NCBI GenBank assembly: GCA_003142355.1
Contig: PLMF01000134.1
Coordinates: 3,854-16,143, forward strand
Direction: 5' to 3'
Source of the DNA: Bryobacterales bacterium
GTDB taxonomy: Bacteria; Acidobacteriota; Terriglobia; Bryobacterales; Bryobacteraceae
DNA length: 12,290 bases
Shown in pieces: positions 5,551-12,290 of this stretch (positions are counted from its first letter, which is position 1; each line of letters starts with the position of its first letter). Position numbers and translations under genes: made by a program. The notes under the pieces are model-generated. The model worked only from the letters and a program-made list of their open reading frames with translations. It did not search any database and was not told the DNA's origin.

Positions 5551-8500
5551 CTAATCGCCGGCCACATTCAAGACCAACCCGGCAGCGGATTCCTCCGCGT
5601 AACGCGCAGGAACCGGCAACTTCTTCGCGACCGTGTTCCACCTCCAAACCTCGTAGATGGCCGGGTATACCAGCAACTCGAGAAGGAAGGAGGTGAAGAT
5701 GCCGCCGACCATCGGCGCGGCAATACGTTTCATCACGTCGGAACCGGCGCCGGTGGCCCACATGATGGGAAACAGGCCAACGCACGTGGTGGCGAAGGTC
5801 ATGAACTTCGGCCGCAGACGCTTGGCCGCACCGTGAACGATGGCTTCCCTCAGTTCGCCGAGACTATTCAGACGGCCTTGGCGCCTGGCCTCCTCGTACG
5901 CCAGGTCGAGGTAGAGCAGCATGAAGACTCCCGTCTCGGCATCGATCCCGAGCAGCGCAATCAATCCCACCCAAACCGCGACACTCATGTTGTAACCGGC
6001 CGCATACAGGAACCAGATGGCACCCACGGCGGAAAACGGCACCGCCAGCAAGACGATCATGGTTTTGGGCATTGACCCCGTATTGATGTACAGAAGAAGG
6101 CAGATCAGAAAGAGCGTGATCGGCACCACCACCTTCAGGCGCTCCTTCACCCGCTGGATGGCTTCGTACTGCCCGCTCCAGGCGACCGAGTAGCCGGCGG
6201 GAAGCTTCAGGTGGTCGCGCAGCAGTTGACTGGCTTCACTGACATAGCCTTCAGCGTCGCGGCCGGCGACGTCCACATAAACGTATCCCGTGAGCAGGCC
6301 GTTTTCATTGCGGATCATGGCCGGCCCGGTGGCCACGCTGATCTGCGCCAGATCGCTCAATGGCAATTGGCGCTGGCCGCCCGCGGGGACCGGGATACGG
6401 CCGAGCTCCCCAAGGTCGCTGCGGAAATCGCGCAGGTAGCGGACGTTCACCCGATAACGCTCCTGCCCCAGCACCACCGTGCCGACGTTGTCGCCGCCGA
6501 TCGCATTCTCGACCACTCGCTGCGCATCTTCGACGCTGACGCCATAGCGCGCCAGTTGTTCGCGGTCCCATTCGAGATCCAGGAAATAGCCGTCGGCGGT
6601 GCGCTCCGCGAGCACGGTACGTGTCCCTTTGACGGAACTCAGCAACGATTCGGCTTGGGCGCCGATCTCCTGAATACGCTTCAAATCCGCGCCGGAGATC
6701 TTCAGCCCCACGGGTGTCCGGATGCCGGTGGTCAGCATATCGATGCGCCCCCTGATGGGCATGGTCCACGCGTTGCCGACACCGGGAAGCTTCAGCGCGC
6801 GATTCATCTGGCTGACCAACTCCGCGGTGGAGATGGTATCGGGCGTGACATGACGGAAGACGCGTTTCGCCCATTCCGGCGCCCAGGAGGAATACCAGGT
6901 ATCGACATGGCGCCAGGCCGCCCGCGGCTTGAGGATAATCACCGTCTCCAGCATCGAGAGGGGAGCGGGATCGGTGGCGGTTTCCGCGCGCCCCGCCTTG
7001 CCCAGCACGCGATCCACTTCCGGGAATCGACGAATCACGCGGTCGCTGACTTGAAGCAACTGCTCCGCCTGGCGGATGGAGATGCCGGGCAGCGTCGTAG
7101 GCATGTACAAGATCGAGCCCTCGTCGAGCGGCGGCATGGACTCCGATCCCAGGCGGCGGAAAACCGGTATGGTGACGATAATCGTGGCCAGCGCCGCGCC
7201 AATTACGAGCCACCTCCAGCGCAGCGTCCAGCGCACCACGGGTTCATAAACACGGATTAACCGCCGGCTGACGAAGTGGCGGTCTTCGGACTTCACTTTG
7301 CCGACCAGTACGGCATTGGCCACCCAACACAGCCACGCCGGCCGGAAGTCGAAGCGCTCCACACGCGTCAGCAGCAGACGCAATGCGGGGTCGAGTGTGA
7401 TGGCCAAAACGGCGGCCGCAACCATGGTCAGCGTCTTGGTGTAAGCCAACGGCCGGAACATCCGGCCTTCCTCGGCCTGCAGCGTCAGCACCGGGAGGAA
7501 GGCGACGGCGATCACGAGCAGCGAAAAGAAAGTCGGTCCGGCTACTTCCTTGATGGCCGCGACCACCACTCCCCGGCAGTCGCCCTGGCGGCCGCCCTTT
7601 TCCCACAGCTCGAGTTTCTTGTGAGTCTGTTCGACCACCACGATCGAAGCGTCAACCAGCTCGCTGAACGCGATGGCCACTCCGGCGAGCGACATGATGT
7701 TGGCGCTGATGCCCATCATGCGGAACGGAATGAACGCCAGCAGCACCGCGATGGGCATGGTCGCAATGGGAATGGCGGCGCTGGGAAAGTGCCACAGAAA
7801 AACCAGGATGATGAGCACCACTGTGATTACGACCTCGATGATGGTCGCCTTCACAGTCGAGATGGTGTTATGGATCAACTCCGAGCGGTCATAGACCGGA
7901 ACGATCTTCACCCCGGCCGGAAAACCCGGCTCAATTTCTTTGATCCTGGCTTTTACGCGGTTGATTACGTCAAGCGCGTTCTCGCCGTTGCGCATGACGA
8001 CGATGCCGGAGACGACTTCGCCCGAACCATCCAGGTCGGCCAGCCCGCGCCGCAGGTCGGGCCCCATCACCACCTGGCCCACGTCCTTGATACGGATCTG
8101 CGAACCGGTGTCGCTGACGCTCAGCGGGATGTTCTCAAAATCCTCGAGCGAGCGCGCGTAACCATGGCCGCGGACCATGTACTCGGTGCCGCCGAATTCA
8201 AGCAATCGTCCACTGGATTCGTTGTTGCCGCCGCGTACCGCTTCCACCACACGGCTGACCGGGATGCCATAGGCCCGCAGACGATTCGGGTCGAGGTTCA
8301 CCTGGTACTGGCGGGTATAACCGCCGATGGGCGCAACCTCGGCCACGCCGGGCACCGACCGGAGGTAATAACCGAGATACCAATCCTGATACGAACGCAG
8401 ATCGGCGAGGCTGTGCTTGCCCGAGGTATCCACCAGAGCATACTGAAAAACCCACCCGAGACCGGTAGCATCGGGGCCCAGCTCGGTCTTAACCCCTTCC

Positions 8501-8862
8501 GGCAAACGCGAGACGATGCTGGAGAGGTACTCCAATGTCCGCGAGCGCGCCCAGTACAGATCGGTTCCATCCTCAAAGATGACGTAGACGTAGGAATAGC
8601 CGAAATCGGAGAAGCCGCGGACCGTCTTGACCCGCGGCGCGCCCAGCATGGCAGTGACGATCGGGTAGGTGACCTGGTCCTCGACGATATCCGGACTGCG
8701 GTCCCAGCGTGAAAAAACGATCACCTGTGTGTCGCTCAGGTCGGGGGTGGCATCGAGCGGCAGCGTGACCATGGCCCACCAGCCACCGATGGAAGCCATG
8801 GCGATGACCGCCAACACCGCCAGTTTGTGCTCGACGGAGAAGTCGATGATCCGGTTAATCAT
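5551..8862 (-). CDS. cusA: Heavy-metal efflux RND pump (CusA-like), inner-membrane proton antiporter
   Basis: This pump of about 1103 residues is an HME-type RND protein that exports Cu(I)/Ag(I) from the periplasm or cytoplasm using proton influx. It has TM1 near the N-terminus, large periplasmic porter loops and two blocks of transmembrane helices. Counting from the ATG at 8862, the TM4 motif VDASIVVVEQ gives D404 and E411 (CusA D405, E412), and GIDAETG gives E976 (CusA E939), the proton-relay set. The three methionines that carry Cu(I) in CusA appear conserved: M587 (LYMP), M637 (APLSM) and M709 (RIDML). About 23 extra residues lie between the last two compared with E. coli. The start at 8862 is preferred over the ATG at 8868 because AGGGAG lies 6 nt before it but directly abuts the other, and because MINRIIDFSVEHK fits the family. 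It overlaps the adaptor gene by 8 nt, indicating translational coupling. Copper/silver is favoured over zinc/cobalt by the methionine set. Confidence 0.92.
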   Translation of the reverse strand: MINRIIDFSVEHKLAVLAVIAMASIGGWWAMVTLPLDATPDLSDTQVIVFSRWDRSPDIVEDQVTYPIVTAMLGAPRVKTVRGFSDFGYSYVYVIFEDGTDLYWARSRTLEYLSSIVSRLPEGVKTELGPDATGLGWVFQYALVDTSGKHSLADLRSYQDWYLGYYLRSVPGVAEVAPIGGYTRQYQVNLDPNRLRAYGIPVSRVVEAVRGGNNESSGRLLEFGGTEYMVRGHGYARSLEDFENIPLSVSDTGSQIRIKDVGQVVMGPDLRRGLADLDGSGEVVSGIVVMRNGENALDVINRVKARIKEIEPGFPAGVKIVPVYDRSELIHNTISTVKATIIEVVITVVLIILVFLWHFPSAAIPIATMPIAVLLAFIPFRMMGISANIMSLAGVAIAFSELVDASIVVVEQTHKKLELWEKGGRQGDCRGVVVAAIKEVAGPTFFSLLVIAVAFLPVLTLQAEEGRMFRPLAYTKTLTMVAAAVLAITLDPALRLLLTRVERFDFRPAWLCWVANAVLVGKVKSEDRHFVSRRLIRVYEPVVRWTLRWRWLVIGAALATIIVTIPVFRRLGSESMPPLDEGSILYMPTTLPGISIRQAEQLLQVSDRVIRRFPEVDRVLGKAGRAETATDPAPLSMLETVIILKPRAAWRHVDTWYSSWAPEWAKRVFRHVTPDTISTAELVSQMNRALKLPGVGNAWTMPIRGRIDMLTTGIRTPVGLKISGADLKRIQEIGAQAESLLSSVKGTRTVLAERTADGYFLDLEWDREQLARYGVSVEDAQRVVENAIGGDNVGTVVLGQERYRVNVRYLRDFRSDLGELGRIPVPAGGQRQLPLSDLAQISVATGPAMIRNENGLLTGYVYVDVAGRDAEGYVSEASQLLRDHLKLPAGYSVAWSGQYEAIQRVKERLKVVVPITLFLICLLLYINTGSMPKTMIVLLAVPFSAVGAIWFLYAAGYNMSVAVWVGLIALLGIDAETGVFMLLYLDLAYEEARRQGRLNSLGELREAIVHGAAKRLRPKFMTFATTCVGLFPIMWATGAGSDVMKRIAAPMVGGIFTSFLLELLVYPAIYEVWRWNTVAKKLPVPARYAEESAAGLVLNVAGD

Positions 8863-10363
8863 CGTCATCTCCCTGGCGCCTGCTGGCGGAGTACCCTCCG
8901 GGTGCGGCGAGATCGTTCTGGAACTTCTGCTTGCACTCCTTGGAACAGAAGTAGTAGGTGGCGCCGCCAGAAGCGAGAGTGTTGCCGGAAGCCGCCGCCT
9001 TGGCTGGATCCACGGGCATGCCGCAAGTGGGATCTCTGACCGTTTTTGCCGCCGCCATCTGTTGGGGCATGGTGCGCGCGGGTCCGGGCGCGGAGGCCGG
9101 TGTTTTCAGGCGGCTTTCCGAGTCGACGAGAAAGGTGGCCGCCACAACTACACGCTCACCTGGCTGAACCCCTTTTCGGATCTCGACCCGTTCGCCGGAG
9201 CGCCATCCCGTTTCGACTTCGCGAGGCTCGAAGACGCCCTCGCCACGCTCGACATAGACCCGCGCGTGGGCGCCGGAATCGACCAGTGCATCCAGCGGAA
9301 CCGTGACGGCGGACGGCAGACGGACGGGCAACTCGACGTCAGCCAACATTTCGGGCCGCAAAATGAACGTGGGATTGTCAACTTCCAGACGCAGCTTGAC
9401 GGTGCCGCCGCCGGCCTCGGATTGCGGCAGGCTGTCGGTAATACGCGCGGGCAACCGGCGTCCCTGGCCTCTCAAAGCGATCTCCCCCAGGCCGCCAGGG
9501 CGCAGATACGGCGCCTCTTTTTCGTAAACCTCCGCCACCACCCAGACCCGGCTCAGATCCGCGATGCGGTAGAACTCCATGTTCCGCTCGAAATGCTGTC
9601 CTGGCGTGATATTTCGGGAGAGAATGAATCCGTCCGCGGGCGCGACCACGTCGATGCTCTCGGGAAGCTGGCGGTTATCGGCGACTTGCTTGATCTGCAC
9701 ATCACTCATGCCCAGATTGCGCAGGCGGTCGGAATAGCCCTGAAGACTGCTAAACCCCTGCTTGGAGACAGCGCCGGGAAATGGAAGAGTCCGTGATCCG
9801 TCGCGGACTACGGCGCCCTGCACGCCCTGAACCGCGGCCAGAAACCCGGAAGCAACCGACAAGAACTCCGGCGCATAGTAAGTCGCCAGCTTCTGGTCCT
9901 TCTTGACCCGCACTCCCACCGAATCGTGGTAGGTTTCTCGAATAAATCCGTCCGTACCGGGGTTGACCCTGTACACCCGTGTATCTTCCGGAACCACACG
10001 GCCCACTACGCGGATCGTGCGAATGGCGCCGTCCCGCTCCACGGGAGCGACGCGGATCCCGAGTAACTGCTGCGTGGCGCCGTCGATGCCGACTGCTCCC
10101 GCGGGTAATTGAGTCAGGGACGAAGCCGGCGTCACGTTCCCGGCGTCCCCGGCAAAGACCGGCTCGAGCTGCATTCCGCAGTCAGGGGCAACGCCCGGCC
10201 GGTCGGATTTGTAGGCCGGATGCATGGGGTCCACGTAATAGAGCACGTGCCGTTCCGTCTTGAGGCCGGTTGGCGAAGGGGCATGGTAGCGGCCCAGTCC
10301 GTAGGACGCAGTTATCGCCGCAACCACCGCTGCCGCAAGACTTATCCGCTGCATTTGGCTCAT
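8855..10363 (-). CDS. cusB: CusB-like periplasmic adaptor with heavy-metal-binding and YHS domains
   Basis: The 502-residue membrane-fusion protein links the RND pump to an outer-membrane channel and can pass metal to the pump. Residues 6-24 form an N-terminal membrane anchor. Residues 41-70 are a heavy-metal-binding motif of the MHP...CGM type (M47, H48, C62, M64). A barrel-sandwich/lipoyl segment lies around 130-165, a helical hairpin follows, then beta-barrel and membrane-proximal domains to about 410. At 442-486 a YHS domain is fused, with C447-G-M449 and C473-SKE-C477, a metal-binding module also found in copper ATPases and mercury/copper proteins. The tail ends in an aspartate run (DDDD). 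GGAG lies 6 nt before the ATG at 10363; M4 is an alternative start. It is the first gene of the efflux operon. Two separate metal sites on one adaptor are distinctive. Its role is firm; copper/silver is inferred. Confidence 0.9.
   Translation of the reverse strand: MSQMQRISLAAAVVAAITASYGLGRYHAPSPTGLKTERHVLYYVDPMHPAYKSDRPGVAPDCGMQLEPVFAGDAGNVTPASSLTQLPAGAVGIDGATQQLLGIRVAPVERDGAIRTIRVVGRVVPEDTRVYRVNPGTDGFIRETYHDSVGVRVKKDQKLATYYAPEFLSVASGFLAAVQGVQGAVVRDGSRTLPFPGAVSKQGFSSLQGYSDRLRNLGMSDVQIKQVADNRQLPESIDVVAPADGFILSRNITPGQHFERNMEFYRIADLSRVWVVAEVYEKEAPYLRPGGLGEIALRGQGRRLPARITDSLPQSEAGGGTVKLRLEVDNPTFILRPEMLADVELPVRLPSAVTVPLDALVDSGAHARVYVERGEGVFEPREVETGWRSGERVEIRKGVQPGERVVVAATFLVDSESRLKTPASAPGPARTMPQQMAAAKTVRDPTCGMPVDPAKAAASGNTLASGGATYYFCSKECKQKFQNDLAAPGGYSASRRQGDDDD
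8869..8874 (-). promoter_or_regulatory. Shine-Dalgarno that decides the cusA start
   Basis: AGGGAG lies inside the end of the adaptor gene, 6 nt upstream of the ATG at 8862 and 0 nt from the ATG at 8868. This favours the inner start, giving the overlap ATGATTAA between pump start and adaptor stop. Confidence 0.65.
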
Positions 10364-10427
10364 CCCTTTCTCCGTCTCCCTGGCTCCAAAAGAGGACTCC
10401 TACCGCATCCACGCGTGTGACTACTAA

Positions 10428-10748
10428 TAGTGATGGTGAGCGAGCGGGACCAGGCGTGTCTTTGCGCCCGCGCAAATGGGCCGCGATGTGAGCCAAAGGG
10501 CGGGGGCAGGTAGTGATGGTGAGCGAGCGGGACCTGGTGCGTCTTTGCGCCCGCGCAAATGCGCCGCGATGTGAGCCAAAGGGCGGGGCAGGTAGTGATG
10601 GTGAGCGAGCGGGACTAGGTGTGTCTTTGCGCCCGCGCAAATGCGCCGCGATGTGAGCCAAAGGGCGGGGGCAGGTAGTGATGGTGGGCGAGCGGGACCT
10701 GGTGTGTCTTTGCGCCCGCGCAAATGGGCCGCGATGTGAGCCAAAGGG
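10428..10748. repeat. Four tandem copies of an 82-83 bp unit upstream of the efflux operon
   Basis: Units begin at 10428, 10511, 10593 and 10676 with TAGTGATGGTG; spacing is 83, 82 and 83 bp, and the last copy stops after about 73 bp at 10748. Each unit contains TTTGCGC-CC-GCGCAAA, a perfect 7-bp inverted repeat (10461-10476, 10544-10559, 10626-10641, 10709-10724). Copies differ at a few positions: copies 1 and 4 share ATGGGCCGCG while 2 and 3 share ATGCGCCGCG, and copy 2 lacks one G of a G-run. The conserved GTGAGCCAAAGGG and GCGAGCGGGAC blocks flank the inverted repeat. The period is not a multiple of three, so the array is non-coding. It begins 65 bp upstream of the adaptor start codon, in the operon's promoter region. 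It may be multiplied operator sites, structured RNA units or a local expansion of an intergenic repeat. Confidence 0.9.
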
Positions 10749-10945
10749 AACGCACACTCTCTGAGAAGCAGCGGCCCGGAGCCGCGGCACTGCTGGAGGA
10801 CAGCCAGCGGCAGCGCACCATCGGTACAGCAGTGATTCAATGATTCGGTCGAATGCAGAATGCCGATGGAATGCCACAACGGCAATTCCGCTGTAACCGT
10901 TTCTGGGCTTTGTCGTGGCTATTCTTCAGCCTGAGTCACTGGACC
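10749..10945. other. Intergenic region between the tandem array and the hydrolase 3' end
   Basis: Together with the repeat array and the 64 bp before the adaptor gene, this is part of a 582-bp stretch without a credible gene. A small GC hairpin, GCGGC (10771-10775) with GCCGC (10781-10785), is the only structure seen. No T-tract terminator for the hydrolase is visible. Open frames crossing this part are continuations through the repeat array and show no protein family. Confidence 0.6.
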
Positions 10946-11770
10946 TCAGGCCTTGAGGAATGCCAGCAGGTCGGCATTGAGTTTCTCCTTGTGAGTCTCG
11001 GTCAAGCCATGGGGTGCGCCTGCATAGACCTTCAGAGTCGCGTTTTTGACGAGTTTTGACGAGGCAAGAGCCGCGGCGCCGATCGGTACGACCTGGTCGT
11101 CGTCGCCGTGAACGATCAGCGTTGGGACGTCGAATTTCTTGAGGTCTTCGGTGAAGTCCGTCTCCGAGAACGCCTTGATGCATTCGGACGTGTTCCTATG
11201 GCCGGCCTGCATACCCTGAAACCAGAACCAGTCGATCATGCCCTGTGAGACCTTCGCGCCCGGCCGGTTGAAGCCGAAGAACGGCCCGCTTGCGAGGTCC
11301 TTGTAGAATTGCGACCGGCCGGCGACGGAGCCGGCGCGGATTTCGTCGAAGACCTTCATTGGCAGGCCGCCGGGATTGGCCGCCGTCTTCAGCATCAGCG
11401 GCGGGACTGCGGAGATCAGCGCCGCTTTGGCCAGACGTTTCGTGCCGTGCCGACCGATATAGCGGGCGACTTCGCCACCACCCGCGGAGAAGCCGACCAG
11501 AGTCGCGCGTTTGAGGTCGAGCGTTTCCATGAGAGTCGCGAGGTCATCAGCGTAGGTTTCCATGTCGTTGCCAGTCCAGGGCTGGCTGGAGCGGCCATGG
11601 CCACGACGGTCATGGGCGATCGAGCGATAGCCGTGGGATGCGAGGAAGACCATCTGAGCCTCCCAGCTATCGGCATTCAGTGGCCAGCCGTGGCTGAACA
11701 CGATCGGCTCTCCTGTACCCCAATCCTTGTAATAGATCTCGGTGCCGTCTTTGGTTGTGATCGAACTCAT
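10946..11770 (-). CDS. Alpha/beta hydrolase, cofactor-free chloroperoxidase (perhydrolase) type
   Basis: This 274-residue cytoplasmic protein has no signal peptide and is full length for the non-heme haloperoxidase/esterase family. Such enzymes hydrolyse esters and, with short carboxylic acids, form peracids that halogenate in vitro; the physiological substrate is usually unknown. The oxyanion-hole segment is [12 protein letters not shown] (25-36). The nucleophile elbow GFSAGGGE gives S95, usually GFSTGGGE in relatives. D225 in HGDDDQVVP and H254 in GAPHGL complete the triad, with spacing matching characterised chloroperoxidases. The [12 protein letters not shown] motif (54-65) is also typical. 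AAAGGA lies 10 nt before the ATG. The gene stands alone, with 103 bp to the gene before it and the repeat region after it. Close relatives are common in proteobacteria, so transfer is possible but not shown. Family is certain; the natural reaction is not. Confidence 0.93.
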   Translation of the reverse strand: MSSITTKDGTEIYYKDWGTGEPIVFSHGWPLNADSWEAQMVFLASHGYRSIAHDRRGHGRSSQPWTGNDMETYADDLATLMETLDLKRATLVGFSAGGGEVARYIGRHGTKRLAKAALISAVPPLMLKTAANPGGLPMKVFDEIRAGSVAGRSQFYKDLASGPFFGFNRPGAKVSQGMIDWFWFQGMQAGHRNTSECIKAFSETDFTEDLKKFDVPTLIVHGDDDQVVPIGAAALASSKLVKNATLKVYAGAPHGLTETHKEKLNADLLAFLKA

Positions 11771-11873
11771 TGTCTTGTTTTCCTTTTCCTGTTCATGTGT
11801 CGTCGCTTTAATCGCCGTTGGACTCTAAGCCAGAAACCGCACGAGCAGCGCGACCGGCGGGTCCGCACTACCC

Positions 11874-12107
11874 TCAATACGCCATCGGCCGTTGCTTCGC
11901 AGGCATCAGTTTAGCGATTCGCGGTTTGAAGATCTTTTGATCGCCCTTGTCGGTTTGTGCAACCGGCTGATTGTTTTCATCGGTTGAGAACCCCGTAATT
12001 GTCGCTTTACGGTTCTTGAACTTGCCAACCAGCAGGACATCGCCTACGGCCAGTCTTGGAAGCTCGTACGGTTTCTTGCGGGCCTTGCGGTGCTCCTGCT
12101 TTGACAT
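11874..12107 (-). CDS. Small basic protein of unknown function (77 aa)
   Basis: The 77-residue product begins with a lysine/arginine-rich segment (MSKQEHRKARKKPYELP) and continues with a compact, probably beta-rich domain: LAVGDVLLVGKFKNRKATITGF, a TDENNQP turn, and QKIFKPRIAKLMP. The pattern of G-D-x-hydrophobic followed by K-x-R-K-A-x-I resembles a small SH3-like or KOW-like barrel, but I cannot assign a family with confidence. There is no signal peptide or membrane helix, so it should be cytoplasmic; the basic N-terminus would suit nucleic-acid contact. AAGG lies 9 nt before the ATG. It starts 15 nt after the stop codon of the cytochrome peroxidase-like gene on the same strand, so the two are probably co-transcribed. 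The ordered sequence and operon position support a real gene. Confidence 0.75.
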   Translation of the reverse strand: MSKQEHRKARKKPYELPRLAVGDVLLVGKFKNRKATITGFSTDENNQPVAQTDKGDQKIFKPRIAKLMPAKQRPMAY

Positions 12108-12122
12108 GGCGCTTGACCTTCG

Positions 12123-12290
12123 CTATAAGACTCGCAGAAAAGCCACCAGATCGGCTTTCTCGGATTGTGCCAACTGAAGTTCCAGCACCAGATTGAAGAA
12201 CTCCACCGTGTCTTCGAGAGTGAGTAAACGCCCATCATGCAGATACGGCGGCGAATCCTTAGCCCCGCGAAGCGGAAACGTCTTGATCGG
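12123..12290 (-). CDS. Cytochrome c peroxidase-like (di-haem) protein, C-terminal fragment
   Basis: Only the last 55 codons and the TAG stop (12123-12125) are inside the window; the gene enters from the right edge. The fragment reads FPLRGAKDSPPYLHDGRLLTLEDTVEFFN in overlapping pieces (residues 5-33 of the fragment) and ends SEKADLVAFLRVL. The pattern of a PPYLHDGR segment, then TLEDTVEFFN, then ADLVAFLR is characteristic of the C-terminal haem domain of bacterial cytochrome c peroxidases and MauG-like proteins, which act in the periplasm. The haem-binding CxxCH motifs would lie upstream and cannot be checked. A general cytochrome c of the same clan is the main alternative. It precedes the 77-residue gene by 15 nt. 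Confidence 0.8.
   Translation of the reverse strand, partial: PIKTFPLRGAKDSPPYLHDGRLLTLEDTVEFFNLVLELQLAQSEKADLVAFLRVL

Noticed and set aside
7276..8712. 478-residue plus-strand frame opposite cusA
   Set aside because: The minus strand here carries a complete, motif-rich RND pump. The antisense frame is His/Asp/Gln-rich low-complexity sequence typical of a GC-rich shadow.
10428..10748. CRISPR array
   Set aside because: The units are contiguous near-identical 83-bp repeats with no unique spacers, and no cas genes are present.
10424..10885. Minus-strand open frames encoding repeated LAHIAAHLRGR-type peptides
   Set aside because: They arise from the tandem array. The unit is 82-83 bp, so the same DNA is read in a different frame in each copy, which is not how a repeat protein evolves. 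There is no family match or ribosome binding site.

Overview
This window comes from a GC-rich bacterial chromosome and looks like ordinary free-living chromosome, not a mobile element. The best taxonomic guess is Acidobacteriota, close to Solibacter/Bryobacter. That is an inference from a Tat-secreted Gfo/Idh/MocA oxidoreductase, an EF-P with a TPGNLRGF tip loop, a secreted protein with an STN-like fold and a proline-rich tail, and hairpin-type intergenic repeats. No transposase, integrase, phage gene or CRISPR array is visible.

Layout. Positions 1-434 (-) hold the N-terminus of an MFS transporter of the anion:cation symporter type, cut by the window edge. It diverges from a Tat-exported Gfo/Idh/MocA oxidoreductase (515-1714 +). 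The 80 bp between them carry a perfect 10-bp inverted repeat and two -10 elements, each exactly 6 nt from an ATG, so both mRNAs may be leaderless. efp (1748-2305 +) follows with its own promoter and Shine-Dalgarno. It converges on selA (2358-3677 -) across a double-hairpin repeat. selA diverges from tRNA-Pro(CGG) (3703-3780 +), and their predicted -10 elements overlap. A 139-nt leader with hairpins then precedes a secreted SLT lytic transglycosylase (3920-4702 +).

The largest unit is a minus-strand operon running from 10363 down to 4732. It encodes a CusB-like adaptor with an N-terminal heavy-metal-binding motif and a C-terminal YHS domain, an HME-type RND pump (CusA-like), and a small secreted STN-like/proline-rich protein of unknown role. 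The adaptor and pump overlap by 8 nt and the third gene follows 36 nt later. The adaptor and pump should export Cu(I)/Ag(I) from the periplasm. No outer-membrane channel is present here. Upstream of the operon lie four tandem copies of an 82-83 bp unit (10428-10748), each with a perfect 7-bp inverted repeat.

The right end, all minus strand, has a chloroperoxidase-type alpha/beta hydrolase (10946-11770), a 77-residue conserved-looking small basic protein (11874-12107), and the C-terminal 55 codons of a cytochrome c peroxidase-like protein cut by the window edge.

I see no clearly new multi-gene system. The most unusual signals are regulatory: the paired leaderless divergent promoters, the overlapping selA/tRNA-Pro promoters, the tandem array in front of the metal-efflux operon, and the STN-like protein at that operon's end.
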